Positions 1 through 5,759 of a stretch of DNA of 9,997 bases are shown in pieces. The stretch's first letter is position 1. Each line of letters starts with the position of its first letter. The DNA lies in assembly GCA_023435305.1 (NCBI GenBank), contig JAEYRV010000032.1:1-9997 (forward strand), read 5' to 3'. A program made the position numbers and the translations under genes. The notes below the pieces were generated by a model. It saw only the letters and a program-made list of their open reading frames with translations. It was not told the origin of the DNA and searched no databases. This DNA comes from Bacillota bacterium (GTDB lineage Bacteria; Bacillota; Clostridia; Acetivibrionales; DTU013).

Positions 1-123
1 TTGCCTCCGGCTTCCTTCAGATTCCCCCTCACGGAGGACACCCTTGCCCTTGGCTAATGGTTGGCAACTGCCAGCCCCCATAGCGGACTTTCACCGCTAA
101 GTTACGCGCCATGCGTGGCGCAC
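1..123 (-). mobile_element. Group IIC (bacterial class C) intron, 5' end of the ribozyme, cut by the window edge
   Basis: Read on the minus strand, the segment starts at 123 with GTGCGCC, which fits the group II 5' consensus GUGYG. It continues with short stretches typical of domain I of bacterial class C introns: GGTGAAAGTCC, CAAGGGTGTCC and GAATCTGAAGGAAGC followed by GGAGGCAA. I recognise these from memory of class C introns and did not search for them. The intron starts 5 nt after a perfect terminator hairpin (129-158), which is the known insertion preference of class C introns. Only about 123 nt of domain I are inside the window. The rest of the ribozyme and any reverse transcriptase/maturase gene would lie to the left, so whether the element is intact cannot be told. 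Confidence 0.85.
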
Positions 124-128
124 AAGAT

Positions 129-158
129 AAGGAAACAGCTGCATCCAGCTGTTTCCTT
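129..158 (-). terminator. Rho-independent terminator of the zinc-ribbon gene, disrupted downstream by the intron
   Basis: A perfect 13-bp inverted repeat (AAGGAAACAGCTG / CAGCTGTTTCCTT, 129-141 and 146-158) has a 4-nt loop and starts directly after the stop codon at 159-161. On the minus strand the stem ends in CCTT and is followed by ATCTT, then the intron begins. The U-tract is therefore short and was probably cut by the intron insertion. Confidence 0.85.
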
Positions 159-344
159 TTATACCGCCTCCGAAGATGCTATCTTTCGATTCTGACATCT
201 TTTACAGACCTTTATTGTCTTGCCGTCGCCGGCAACCAGATCATAAAGCACTTTGATCCTTGTCGTTTTGCATACAGGACATGTTCCTCTGCCGTGTGAG
301 GGCAGCTTCCACAGTGTTTTGCCCCTGTGTGTCTTTGAAGCCAT
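159..344 (-). CDS. Small zinc-ribbon protein, function unknown
   Basis: This encodes a 61-aa basic protein with two CxxC knuckles, CPVC near residue 22 and CKRC near residue 48, which should bind one Zn as a ribbon. The N-terminus is rich in Lys, Arg and His (MASKTHRGKTLWKLPSHGRG), and such a small basic zinc ribbon suggests nucleic-acid or ribosome contact. That is inference, because I do not recognise a named family. I chose the ATG at 344 because GAAAGG lies 9 nt upstream; the in-frame ATG at 353 is too close to the same Shine-Dalgarno site. The gene ends directly at its own hairpin terminator. The 142 bp separating it from the reductase gene contain no strong terminator, so it could be read both from its own promoter and by read-through. 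A TATATTAT sequence near 384-391 could be its -10, with a poor -35. Confidence 0.75.
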   Translation of the reverse strand: MASKTHRGKTLWKLPSHGRGTCPVCKTTRIKVLYDLVAGDGKTIKVCKRCQNRKIASSEAV

Positions 345-486
345 TGCATTCATCCTTTCATATCAACATTAAGTATCAATAGAATAATATACCAGCAAAC
401 ATACTAAAGTAAGGATAAAATACAATTATACCTGTTTTTTACCAACAGCCTGTATGTATATCTATTGCCTGTATCTTGTACCAAAT

Positions 487-1632
487 TCACTCGAATATTG
501 AAGAGGCACGCTCCATATTTGAGATAACATCCACACCGAATGGACACCTCTCCATACATGATCCGCATTTCAGGCATTCAGAAGCTTTGGCCGAAAGCTG
601 ATCATATTTTTGCATTATGAGGTCGGATATACCGTCTCCTGCGCTGTCTGCCAGCCTTGTCGCAGCTCCTATATCTATGCCTGCAGGGCACGGCAGACAA
701 TGATTGCAGTACATACAGCTGCCCCTGATATCCCATTTGGTGCTGCTGATGGTCTTGCTGAAATCCTTCTCTTCCTCAGAGGTATTCAGGTATGCCAGCG
801 CCTCCCTCATTTGTTCCACTGTTTTGCAGCCGGGAACAACGGTACATACACCCGGTTGAGAAAGTGAATAGTGCAGGCACTGTGCAGGGGTCAATACTAT
901 AGAACTTGGATTTTCCTTGTAAAATAACCAGCCTGCGGCATAAGTCTTCATCGCAACTAATGCTGTACCCTGTTTTTCACATGCCAGATACAGCTCTCTG
1001 CGGCTATACTCAGGCCTGAGTCCATTATCCTCAAGCTGCTTATACGGCTTTGCCTCCCACAGATCACCAAGGTCTGTATTGCCGGGAAGCATATCAAATG
1101 CAGGATTGACCGGGAACATCAGCACATCTATATGACCGCTGTTCACGGCCATCTGTGAAACAGTTGCGTCGTGGCTGCTCATGCCTATGTAACGTGCCTT
1201 TCCCTGTTGTTTAAACCTGAGCGCAAGCTCCAGCAGCCCATCTTCGCCAAATACCGACTTGAAGTCATCTCCCCCATCAACAAAATGAAGTATCAAAATA
1301 TCTATATAGTCAGTTTTCAATCTGGTGAGCAAATCATCCACATACTCTGTGCAAACTGCTTTCTCCCTGGTTTTGAGATATTGGCCATCCTTCTCCACAG
1401 AACCGATATGTCCTGCTATCATAACCTTCTCTCTTCTCCCGCGGATAGCTGCACCTATGTTGTCCCTGATCTCCGGTGAAGGCATGAACAGATCCATATA
1501 ATTGACTCCGTTCCCTATTGCCTCATCGATCACTGATATGACCGTCTCCTTAGGCTCATGCCACAAATGTTCGGTGCCAAGACCTATAACACCCACATCC
1601 AACCCGGTCCTGCCAAGCTTTCTGAATTCCAT
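487..1632 (-). CDS. Aldo/keto reductase-fold protein with C-terminal 2x[4Fe-4S] ferredoxin domain
   Basis: This encodes a 381-aa cytoplasmic redox protein. The N-terminal ~270 residues are an AKR barrel, opening with MEFRKLGRTGLDV and carrying NYMDLF and DYIDILILH. The C-terminal ~75 residues hold two cluster motifs: C306-x2-C309-x2-C312-x2-C315-P and C353-x2-C356-x2-C359-x3-C363-P. This is the architecture of the Fe-S aldo/keto reductase group (COG1453-like), whose members are poorly characterised. The classical AKR tetrad Asp-Tyr-Lys-His reads D47-S52-H75-H116 here. Only Asp and the substrate-pocket His are kept, so ordinary NADPH carbonyl reduction is doubtful. The ATG at 1632 has AAGGGG 9 nt upstream. 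An in-frame ATG at 1689 lies upstream of the predicted transcription start and is rejected. The gene has its own promoter, and its substrate and electron partner are unknown. Confidence 0.9.
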   Translation of the reverse strand: MEFRKLGRTGLDVGVIGLGTEHLWHEPKETVISVIDEAIGNGVNYMDLFMPSPEIRDNIGAAIRGRREKVMIAGHIGSVEKDGQYLKTREKAVCTEYVDDLLTRLKTDYIDILILHFVDGGDDFKSVFGEDGLLELALRFKQQGKARYIGMSSHDATVSQMAVNSGHIDVLMFPVNPAFDMLPGNTDLGDLWEAKPYKQLEDNGLRPEYSRRELYLACEKQGTALVAMKTYAAGWLFYKENPSSIVLTPAQCLHYSLSQPGVCTVVPGCKTVEQMREALAYLNTSEEEKDFSKTISSTKWDIRGSCMYCNHCLPCPAGIDIGAATRLADSAGDGISDLIMQKYDQLSAKASECLKCGSCMERCPFGVDVISNMERASSIFE

Positions 1633-1661
1633 GCTATGACACCCCTTGTAAATTGTTTCTG

Positions 1662-1697
1662 TAGAACAAGTCAATTCTATACCAAACATTTGTTCTA
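1662..1697. promoter_or_regulatory. Candidate operator: perfect 8-bp inverted repeat flanking the -10
   Basis: TAGAACAA (1662-1669) and TTGTTCTA (1690-1697) are perfect inverted copies separated by 20 bp, so the half-sites are 28 bp apart centre to centre. One half lies in the spacer against the -35. The other lies at the predicted transcription start. This is the placement expected of a repressor site; the binding protein is unknown. Confidence 0.5.
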
Positions 1698-1703
1698 TGT
1701 CAA
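1676..1703 (-). promoter_or_regulatory. Sigma-A-type promoter of the Fe-S aldo/keto reductase gene
   Basis: On the minus strand, TTGACA (1703-1698) and TATAGA (1681-1676) are separated by 16 bp. A shifted -10, TAGAAT, would give 18 bp. The predicted start near 1669 leaves a leader of about 37 nt before the ATG at 1632. A second copy of TATGTCAAG (plus-strand reading, 1720-1728) repeats the -35 region exactly 24 bp upstream. Confidence 0.7.
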
Positions 1704-1769
1704 GGAACTTTTATCTTCGTATGTCAAGATTTTATAGTTCCACCGTCCATCACATTTTTCAACATACTG

Positions 1770-2669
1770 TTACGTCAATACGGCCTCCATTATTGCATTT
1801 TGGCTATGCAGCAGGTAGTCCTTGTCTCTGTAGTTCAAGCACAGTTCAGACTTCATAGCATCGTCAGATACCTCCTGCCCTCTTGTAACAGGTGGACAAG
1901 GCAGGAACATGGAGTTTCTACCGAGCTTTGACAACAGTTTTCCGTTTATTTGATAAGGTAGAAACTGCTCAGCAATCTTTTTCGCCGCTTCTGCATCCTG
2001 AGATTTGGGCCAGCAGTCGGTATAGATCAAATCTGCCTTCTCTATGTCCGTTTCAAGCTCAAGACAGGTCTCAATTGTTCTCGGACCATTGGCACAGATT
2101 CTTTCGATCAATGCCGAATCTGCCAGATAATCGGCCGGTGCAACCTGAGTAACCGTTATGGGGAACCTTGCAGCAGCCTCGAACCAACTCATGCACAGAT
2201 TGGTGACTTCCCCGACAAATACTACTTTCAGTCCATCTAGGGACCCTCTGTACTTTCGTATGAACTGCAGATCGCCCATTATTTCGCAAGGGTGGCTATA
2301 GTTGGTCCTGGCGTTTATGACCGGTATCGAAATATTCTCAGCCACATAAACCAGTTCCTCATGGCTCTTTGCCCTGATCACAAGCATGTCATACCAGTTT
2401 TCAAGGTAGCGGCCTATATCCTCCAGAGGTTCGTTCACACCTAACTCCCCCGGTATGTATGAAACCGCAGCACCCATCGCGCCGGCTCCTATTTCAAATG
2501 CCAGCCTGTTGCGGAAACCATTGCCGTAAAACCACAGGCCCACCTGCTTGTTCAGCAGGCTTTTAGGCATCTCATGCTTTCTCCATGCGTCAGCCAGATA
2601 GTCAGCCCTGTCGAGTATTTTCATCAATTCCTCATGAGAATAATCCAGCAGTGAAATGAAATGTTTCAT
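1770..2669 (-). CDS. Ornithine/aspartate carbamoyltransferase-superfamily enzyme, substrate unknown
   Basis: This encodes a 299-aa protein, close to the usual carbamoyltransferase length of 300-340. The superfamily is shown by the carbamoyl-phosphate side motif HPCEIMGD (126-133), VIR with R99, the second-domain start LKVVFVGE (148-154) and PVTRGQEVSDD (260-270), which matches the conserved region after HCLP. The first phosphate loop, usually S-T-R-T-R, reads G51-F-R-N-R55: both arginines remain but Ser and Thr are lost. The ornithine SMG loop reads TDCWPKSQDAE (217-227), and HCLP reads PCPP (257-260). These changes argue against plain ornithine or aspartate carbamoyltransferase. A role on another amine, possibly in the catabolic direction yielding carbamoyl phosphate, is inference. 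The ATG at 2669 follows GGAAAGGGG by 10 nt. The start lies 20 nt after the regulator stop, so the two genes form one operon. No argG/argH or carbamate kinase gene is near. Confidence 0.85.
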   Translation of the reverse strand: MKHFISLLDYSHEELMKILDRADYLADAWRKHEMPKSLLNKQVGLWFYGNGFRNRLAFEIGAGAMGAAVSYIPGELGVNEPLEDIGRYLENWYDMLVIRAKSHEELVYVAENISIPVINARTNYSHPCEIMGDLQFIRKYRGSLDGLKVVFVGEVTNLCMSWFEAAARFPITVTQVAPADYLADSALIERICANGPRTIETCLELETDIEKADLIYTDCWPKSQDAEAAKKIAEQFLPYQINGKLLSKLGRNSMFLPCPPVTRGQEVSDDAMKSELCLNYRDKDYLLHSQNAIMEAVLT

Positions 2670-2689
2670 TTTAACATGACCCCTTTCCC

Positions 2690-3460
2690 TCAGATCAGCC
2701 AATACTCCTTACAGTCCTTTGTCCGTCCCATGAAACCATACTCTACCAGGTAACGCCGGACAGTGGCAAAATCCTCATATATTTCTTTGATGATACTGTT
2801 GAGCTCCTTTTCGGAATACTTCCTGTCTTTTTCAAACTGTTCGGCTATCTTCCTGAGTGTTACTATCTTCTTCTTTTCCTTGGGTGAAAATGTCTTTAGT
2901 TTTAAAGGCTCTAAAGAAGAAAACATTGCCGATAATATCTTCTCCTCTTCTGCTTTTGTAATAAAATATCTGTCGTCAACCATTTTGGCCCCCCTATGAA
3001 CATCAATTATTTCATCGTTCTCATTTGATACTGTTTTTGTCTCTTCCGCACCCTGCATGGCCAGTTCATAAATCGCCAGAAACAGCTTGGCCTGCTTTGC
3101 CTTCTCTCTGAATACAAACCGCTGGTGGCGAATTGTCGAAGAAGCAACACCGGACGCCTTTGCGATCTCATTATCAGTCATGCCGTTATACATCATCAGC
3201 AGCAGATCTTTCTGGTTTTCAGTGATACCCGTATACTTTTTATCGTTTGTTGCCAGTATATCCAGCATGTCAGGATGCTCTTTCCTTCTATGTATCTTTA
3301 TCATCCTGCCTGCGCTGAAATATCTGCCGTCAGCTTCGAATATTTCTCCATTTTCAAACTCCTTGCCGCATATATTGCAGATATAGCTGTCAGTCCGGCT
3401 GTTATATGAAAAACCGCTTTTGATTTCGTCTGTTGACATGGAAAGTATTTTGTCCAGCAC
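2690..3460 (-). CDS. DUF2087-domain transcriptional regulator with Zn-finger and LuxR-like HTH
   Basis: This encodes a 256-aa protein starting at a GTG (3460), with AAGGGGAG about 8 nt upstream. Upstream codons in the same frame cross a perfect promoter, so a longer N-terminus is not credible. The ATG at 3439 lacks a ribosome site. Domains in order are: C28-x2-C31-x25-H57-x4-H62, a likely zinc site; about residues 80-125, a helix-turn-helix (TENQKDLLLMMYNGMTDNEI, then ASGVASSTIRHQ) of the LuxR/sigma-4 type; a charged linker; and about residues 190-256, a DUF2087 domain (VRRYLVEYGFMGR, KEYWL). DUF2087 proteins are presumed regulators. The gene leads an operon with the carbamoyltransferase and probably controls it, perhaps autoregulating through the dyad at 3479-3503. 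The effector is unknown. Confidence 0.85.
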   Translation of the reverse strand: MLDKILSMSTDEIKSGFSYNSRTDSYICNICGKEFENGEIFEADGRYFSAGRMIKIHRRKEHPDMLDILATNDKKYTGITENQKDLLLMMYNGMTDNEIAKASGVASSTIRHQRFVFREKAKQAKLFLAIYELAMQGAEETKTVSNENDEIIDVHRGAKMVDDRYFITKAEEEKILSAMFSSLEPLKLKTFSPKEKKKIVTLRKIAEQFEKDRKYSEKELNSIIKEIYEDFATVRRYLVEYGFMGRTKDCKEYWLI

Positions 3461-3478
3461 TTTTTCTCTCCCCTTGTA

Positions 3479-3503
3479 TGCGTTTACGTATTTTATAAAC
3501 ACA
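3479..3503. promoter_or_regulatory. Candidate operator dyad over the operon's transcription start
   Basis: The plus strand reads TGcGTTTA, 9 bp, then TAAACaCA, an imperfect dyad centred at 3491. GTTTA (3482-3486) and TAAAC (3496-3500) are exact mirror copies. It abuts the -10 and covers the predicted start, where a bound protein would block transcription. It may be the site for the encoded regulator; this is inference. Confidence 0.35.
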
Positions 3504-3531
3504 TTATACTTCCGTTTATTATTAATGTCAA
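3503..3531 (-). promoter_or_regulatory. Perfect consensus sigma-A promoter of the regulator-carbamoyltransferase operon
   Basis: On the minus strand, TTGACA (3531-3526) and TATAAT (3508-3503) are separated by exactly 17 bp, matching the full consensus. The predicted start near 3496 gives a leader of about 36 nt before the GTG at 3460. A promoter this strong in front of a regulator gene suggests it is held down by a repressor. Confidence 0.85.
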
Positions 3532-3560
3532 CGCCATTACATGTATTCTTTAAGTAAAGC

Positions 3561-3592
3561 AAAAAATGGTCCTGCCCGTATACCTTCGGCAG
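3561..3592 (-). terminator. Weak rho-independent terminator after metS
   Basis: On the minus strand, CTGCC (3592-3588) pairs with GGCAG (3576-3572), followed by GACCA and a run of six T (3566-3561). The stem is only 5-6 bp. The position, 5 nt after the metS stop and before the next promoter, fits a terminator. Confidence 0.5.
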
Positions 3593-3597
3593 AGTCA

Positions 3598-3735
3598 TTA
3601 TATTTGGTGAAGCCTGCTGGCTTTATTGCCTTTTTTCATTTTATCAGCACGCAATGAAATAGTAAGTGTGAGCACCAGTCCGCCCCATAAGACCAGTGCG
3701 CCAAAAGCTAAAAACAAGATCGAGGTCAGGGTCAT
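3598..3735 (-). CDS. metS: MetS-like small subunit of an NSS amino-acid transporter
   Basis: This encodes a 45-aa protein with one membrane helix (SILFLAFGALVLWGGLVLTL, residues 5-24) followed by a short basic tail (RADKMKKGNKASR). The ALVLWGGL core matches the MetS small-subunit family, known from the MetPS methionine/alanine importer of corynebacteria and common beside bacterial NSS transporters. MetS is needed for transport activity of its partner there. The gene overlaps the symporter stop as ATGA (ATG 3735-3733, TGA 3734-3732) and has GGGGGAAGG just upstream, so translation is coupled. It falls below usual length cut-offs and is easily missed. The substrate of the pair cannot be read from this sequence. 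Confidence 0.9.
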   Translation of the reverse strand: MTLTSILFLAFGALVLWGGLVLTLTISLRADKMKKGNKASRLHQI

Positions 3736-5264
3736 CTATTCCTTCCCCCTTTCGAGCCGGCTGCAGCACCAATGGCTCCGGAGCTCAGGCTTCCTTCATA
3801 CCATGGCCGTCTGCTTATAACGAATGAAGCTGCGATTCCGAACAGGATAACACCCCATCCAAGGATGACAGTCGCATACCTTTCATAGCCTCCATAGGGC
3901 TTGGCGATTTCCCCCGCTATGTTTTGAACAACCATGTAAATGAGTACTGCCGGGGTTACAAACCTGATCATAACATCCCACCACTTTCCGATGGGATAAT
4001 AGGAGATGGCATTCGTATGATCCCTAATAACTGCAGGACCAAGCAGCCATCCTGCGACGACCGCTTCAGCAAGACCGACTATTACAATGCCATAAGAATT
4101 CACAAAGGCATCAACTATATCAAGAATGTATACACCTGCGCCTGTCGTGTAAAGTATACTGACCAGATACCCGATCAGGCAGGCAATCGTTACGATCTTC
4201 TTCCTGCTGATCCCGATTTTGTCCATCATTGCTGATGAAAAGGCTTCGACCATTGAAACAGATGAGGTCAATCCTGCGAAAATAAGGCATGTGAAAAATA
4301 AAATGCCGAAAAATCTGCCAAAGCCGCCCATCACATTGAAGACCTCAGGAAATGCTACAAACGCAAGCCCAATACTTTGCTTTGCCACCTGGTCTATCCC
4401 AACTCCGCGGACTGTTGCCATATAGCCCAGTATCCCAAAAACCCCAATTGCGGCAAAAAATTCAAAGCCACAGTTGGCAAAGGCTGTTATAAATGCGCTG
4501 TTGTTTATATCCGTTTTCTCCGGCAGATAACTCGCGTAAGTCATCATCACACCTAACGCCAGGCTTAGTGAGAAAAAAACCTGTCCGTAAGCAGATATCC
4601 ATACCCTGGTGTCAAGGACCTTGGACCAGTCAGGGGTTAGCAGCTTGTTCAGCCCCATTGCCGCACCCGGCAGAGTAACTCCCCTGACAACTATGATGAT
4701 CATAATTATGACAAGGGTCGGCAGAAAAATCTTGTTGAATTTTTCGATCCCTCCGGAGACACCCCTGTAACATATAAACCAATTGATGATCCATACGATG
4801 GTGATGGCAGCAAATACAGGCCACACGATACCTCCAGGCTGGAACGGGCTGTCGGACAGCTTCAGGAATTCCCTGAAAAAGAAGGAATCCGGATCTGATC
4901 CCCAGGCCTGTGTTATGCTGAAGTACAGGTAATTCACTGCCCAGCTCAAAATAGCTGTGTAATAGGTCAAAATGATCAATGAGTTGATGCTTGGCCACCA
5001 ACCGATCCATTCCCACTTTTTGTTGGCCCTTGCCAGCGCCAGAGGCGTCGAGCCCTTGAACTTGTGTCCAAAGCCGTATTCCAGTATCATCAGCGGAATT
5101 CCTGCAGTAAATATAGCAAAGAAATAGGGTACAAGAAAGGCTCCTCCGCCGTTGCTGTACAATACATATGGATATCTCCATATATTCCCGAGCCCTACTG
5201 CAGATCCGATCGCCGCAAGTATAAAACCTGCCTTTGACCCCCATGCATCTCTTTTATTTGCCAT
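3732..5264 (-). CDS. Na+-dependent amino-acid symporter, NSS/SNF family (MetP-like large subunit)
   Basis: This encodes a 510-aa inner-membrane transporter with about 12 helices, of normal family length. TM1 carries the hallmark GSAVGLGNIWRYPY with A22, N27 and R30 at the same numbers as in LeuT. TM6 carries GQVFFSLSLALG, where LeuT has Thr254 and Phe259 but this protein has Ser and Leu. The Na2-site motif FAGLTSSVSM is present in TM8. In TM7, an Asn followed four residues later by Glu (N-C-G-F-E) matches LeuT N286/E290, and Glu there suggests chloride-independent transport. The ATG at 5264 has AAAGGAG 8 nt upstream; the ATG at 5285 is not supported. The 3' end is coupled to metS, which points to a MetPS-type system importing a neutral amino acid such as methionine or alanine. 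The substrate is inference. No convincing promoter was found; palindromes upstream may be regulatory. Confidence 0.93.
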   Translation of the reverse strand: MANKRDAWGSKAGFILAAIGSAVGLGNIWRYPYVLYSNGGGAFLVPYFFAIFTAGIPLMILEYGFGHKFKGSTPLALARANKKWEWIGWWPSINSLIILTYYTAILSWAVNYLYFSITQAWGSDPDSFFFREFLKLSDSPFQPGGIVWPVFAAITIVWIINWFICYRGVSGGIEKFNKIFLPTLVIIMIIIVVRGVTLPGAAMGLNKLLTPDWSKVLDTRVWISAYGQVFFSLSLALGVMMTYASYLPEKTDINNSAFITAFANCGFEFFAAIGVFGILGYMATVRGVGIDQVAKQSIGLAFVAFPEVFNVMGGFGRFFGILFFTCLIFAGLTSSVSMVEAFSSAMMDKIGISRKKIVTIACLIGYLVSILYTTGAGVYILDIVDAFVNSYGIVIVGLAEAVVAGWLLGPAVIRDHTNAISYYPIGKWWDVMIRFVTPAVLIYMVVQNIAGEIAKPYGGYERYATVILGWGVILFGIAASFVISRRPWYEGSLSSGAIGAAAGSKGGRNR

Positions 5265-5321
5265 TTTAGTAACTCCTTTAGTCATGTTTCAATCGCATAA
5301 TTACTTTTCCATTGACCTTTG

Positions 5322-5368
5322 CTGAATATTCAGGATATATCATATTTCATCAGAATGATCCATGAAAT
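5322..5368. promoter_or_regulatory. Palindromes upstream of the symporter gene, possible operator
   Basis: Two symmetric elements lie 58-104 bp upstream of the symporter ATG: the perfect 12-bp palindrome CTGAATATTCAG (5322-5333) and a perfect 7-bp inverted repeat ATTTCAT-N11-ATGAAAT (5344-5350, 5362-5368). They are AT-rich and may partly reflect composition. They are the only ordered elements in this leader. Confidence 0.3.
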
Positions 5369-5375
5369 GAAAATA

Positions 5376-5412
5376 CCTTGCAACTGTACAGTTACAAGGC
5401 TTTTTGGTTTTG
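5376..5412. terminator. Hairpin with T-runs on both sides, possible bidirectional terminator
   Basis: CCTTGCAACTG (5376-5386) pairs with CAGTTACAAGG (5389-5399), with one mismatch in 11 and a TA loop. On the plus strand it is followed by CTTTTTGGTTTT. On the minus strand the following bases are TATTTTCATTT. It sits between the hydrolase remnant and the symporter, where it could end the former on the minus strand. The stronger U-tract is on the plus strand, where no gene precedes it. Confidence 0.5.
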
Positions 5413-5458
5413 ATATGTTGGCCGCGGTATGGCTATGAGGCGAAGGACTTCATGCGGA

Positions 5459-5641
5459 CTATTGTAAAAATTGGATTATTTTACTATTCACAATTTCGGG
5501 TTGTTCGTGGTTGACAGCGTGGCCGGCATCCTTAATAATATCATACGCGAACCCAACATCCTTCAGGATCTCAACGAATTGGCTTCTGCCTTTTGCAGTC
5601 TCCACCATGTAATCACCAATTATGAATTGAATCTCCCCCAC
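5459..5641 (-). pseudogene. Alpha/beta hydrolase C-terminal remnant
   Basis: About 60 codons read FIIGDYMVET, then KDAGHAVNHEQPEIVNSKII. This is the typical end of an alpha/beta hydrolase: the acid strand with Asp, then the catalytic GHAVNHEQPE histidine, then the final helix. The nucleophile elbow (GxSxG) and the whole N-terminal two-thirds are missing. The reading frame is closed by a TAA directly before the GTG at 5641 and there is no ribosome site, so it is not a plausible gene. The homology stops exactly at the bulged palindrome at 5634-5670, suggesting that a mobile element or deletion removed the rest. Confidence 0.65.
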
Positions 5642-5670
5642 TTAATCGCGAGCGATTTGAAGTTGGGGGA
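5634..5670. repeat. Bulged palindrome, possible IS200/IS605-type element end or solo hairpin
   Basis: TCCCCCA-CTT-AATCGC pairs with GCGATT-(TG)-AAG-(T)-TGGGGGA around a 2-nt loop: 16 base pairs with unpaired bases on one arm only. One-sided T or TG bulges in subterminal hairpins are typical of IS200/IS605 ends that are recognised as single strands by Y1 transposases. No transposase gene is nearby, so this would be a remnant or a non-autonomous copy. Alternatively it is a simple terminator-like hairpin. Confidence 0.4.
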
Positions 5671-5674
5671 TTCT

Positions 5675-5725
5675 CTAAAACTAAAAGCCGCCGCAATCTG
5701 CCAGTATCAGGCAGACTGCGACGGC
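5675..5725 (-). terminator. Rho-independent terminator of hppA
   Basis: On the minus strand, GCCGTCGCAGTCTGCC (5725-5710) and GGCAGATTGCGGCGGC (5702-5687) form a 16-bp stem with two wobble pairs and a 7-nt loop, followed by TTTTAGTTTTAG. It lies 34 nt after the pyrophosphatase stop codon. Confidence 0.9.
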
Positions 5726-5759
5726 GAATGGTACGAAAATCATTCAAGTCGTCTAAATC

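Noticed and set aside
111..299. 62-aa plus-strand open frame over the terminator and zinc-ribbon gene
   Set aside because: It crosses the intron boundary and the terminator hairpin and is antisense to the better-supported gene.
3461..3598. N-terminal extension of the regulator up to an ATG at 3598
   Set aside because: It crosses a perfect TTGACA-17-TATAAT promoter and the metS terminator, and has no ribosome site.
4630..5244. 204-aa open frame on the minus strand inside the symporter
   Set aside because: It is an out-of-frame shadow of the transporter gene, with an un-protein-like composition rich in Cys, His, Arg and Gln and no recognisable motif.
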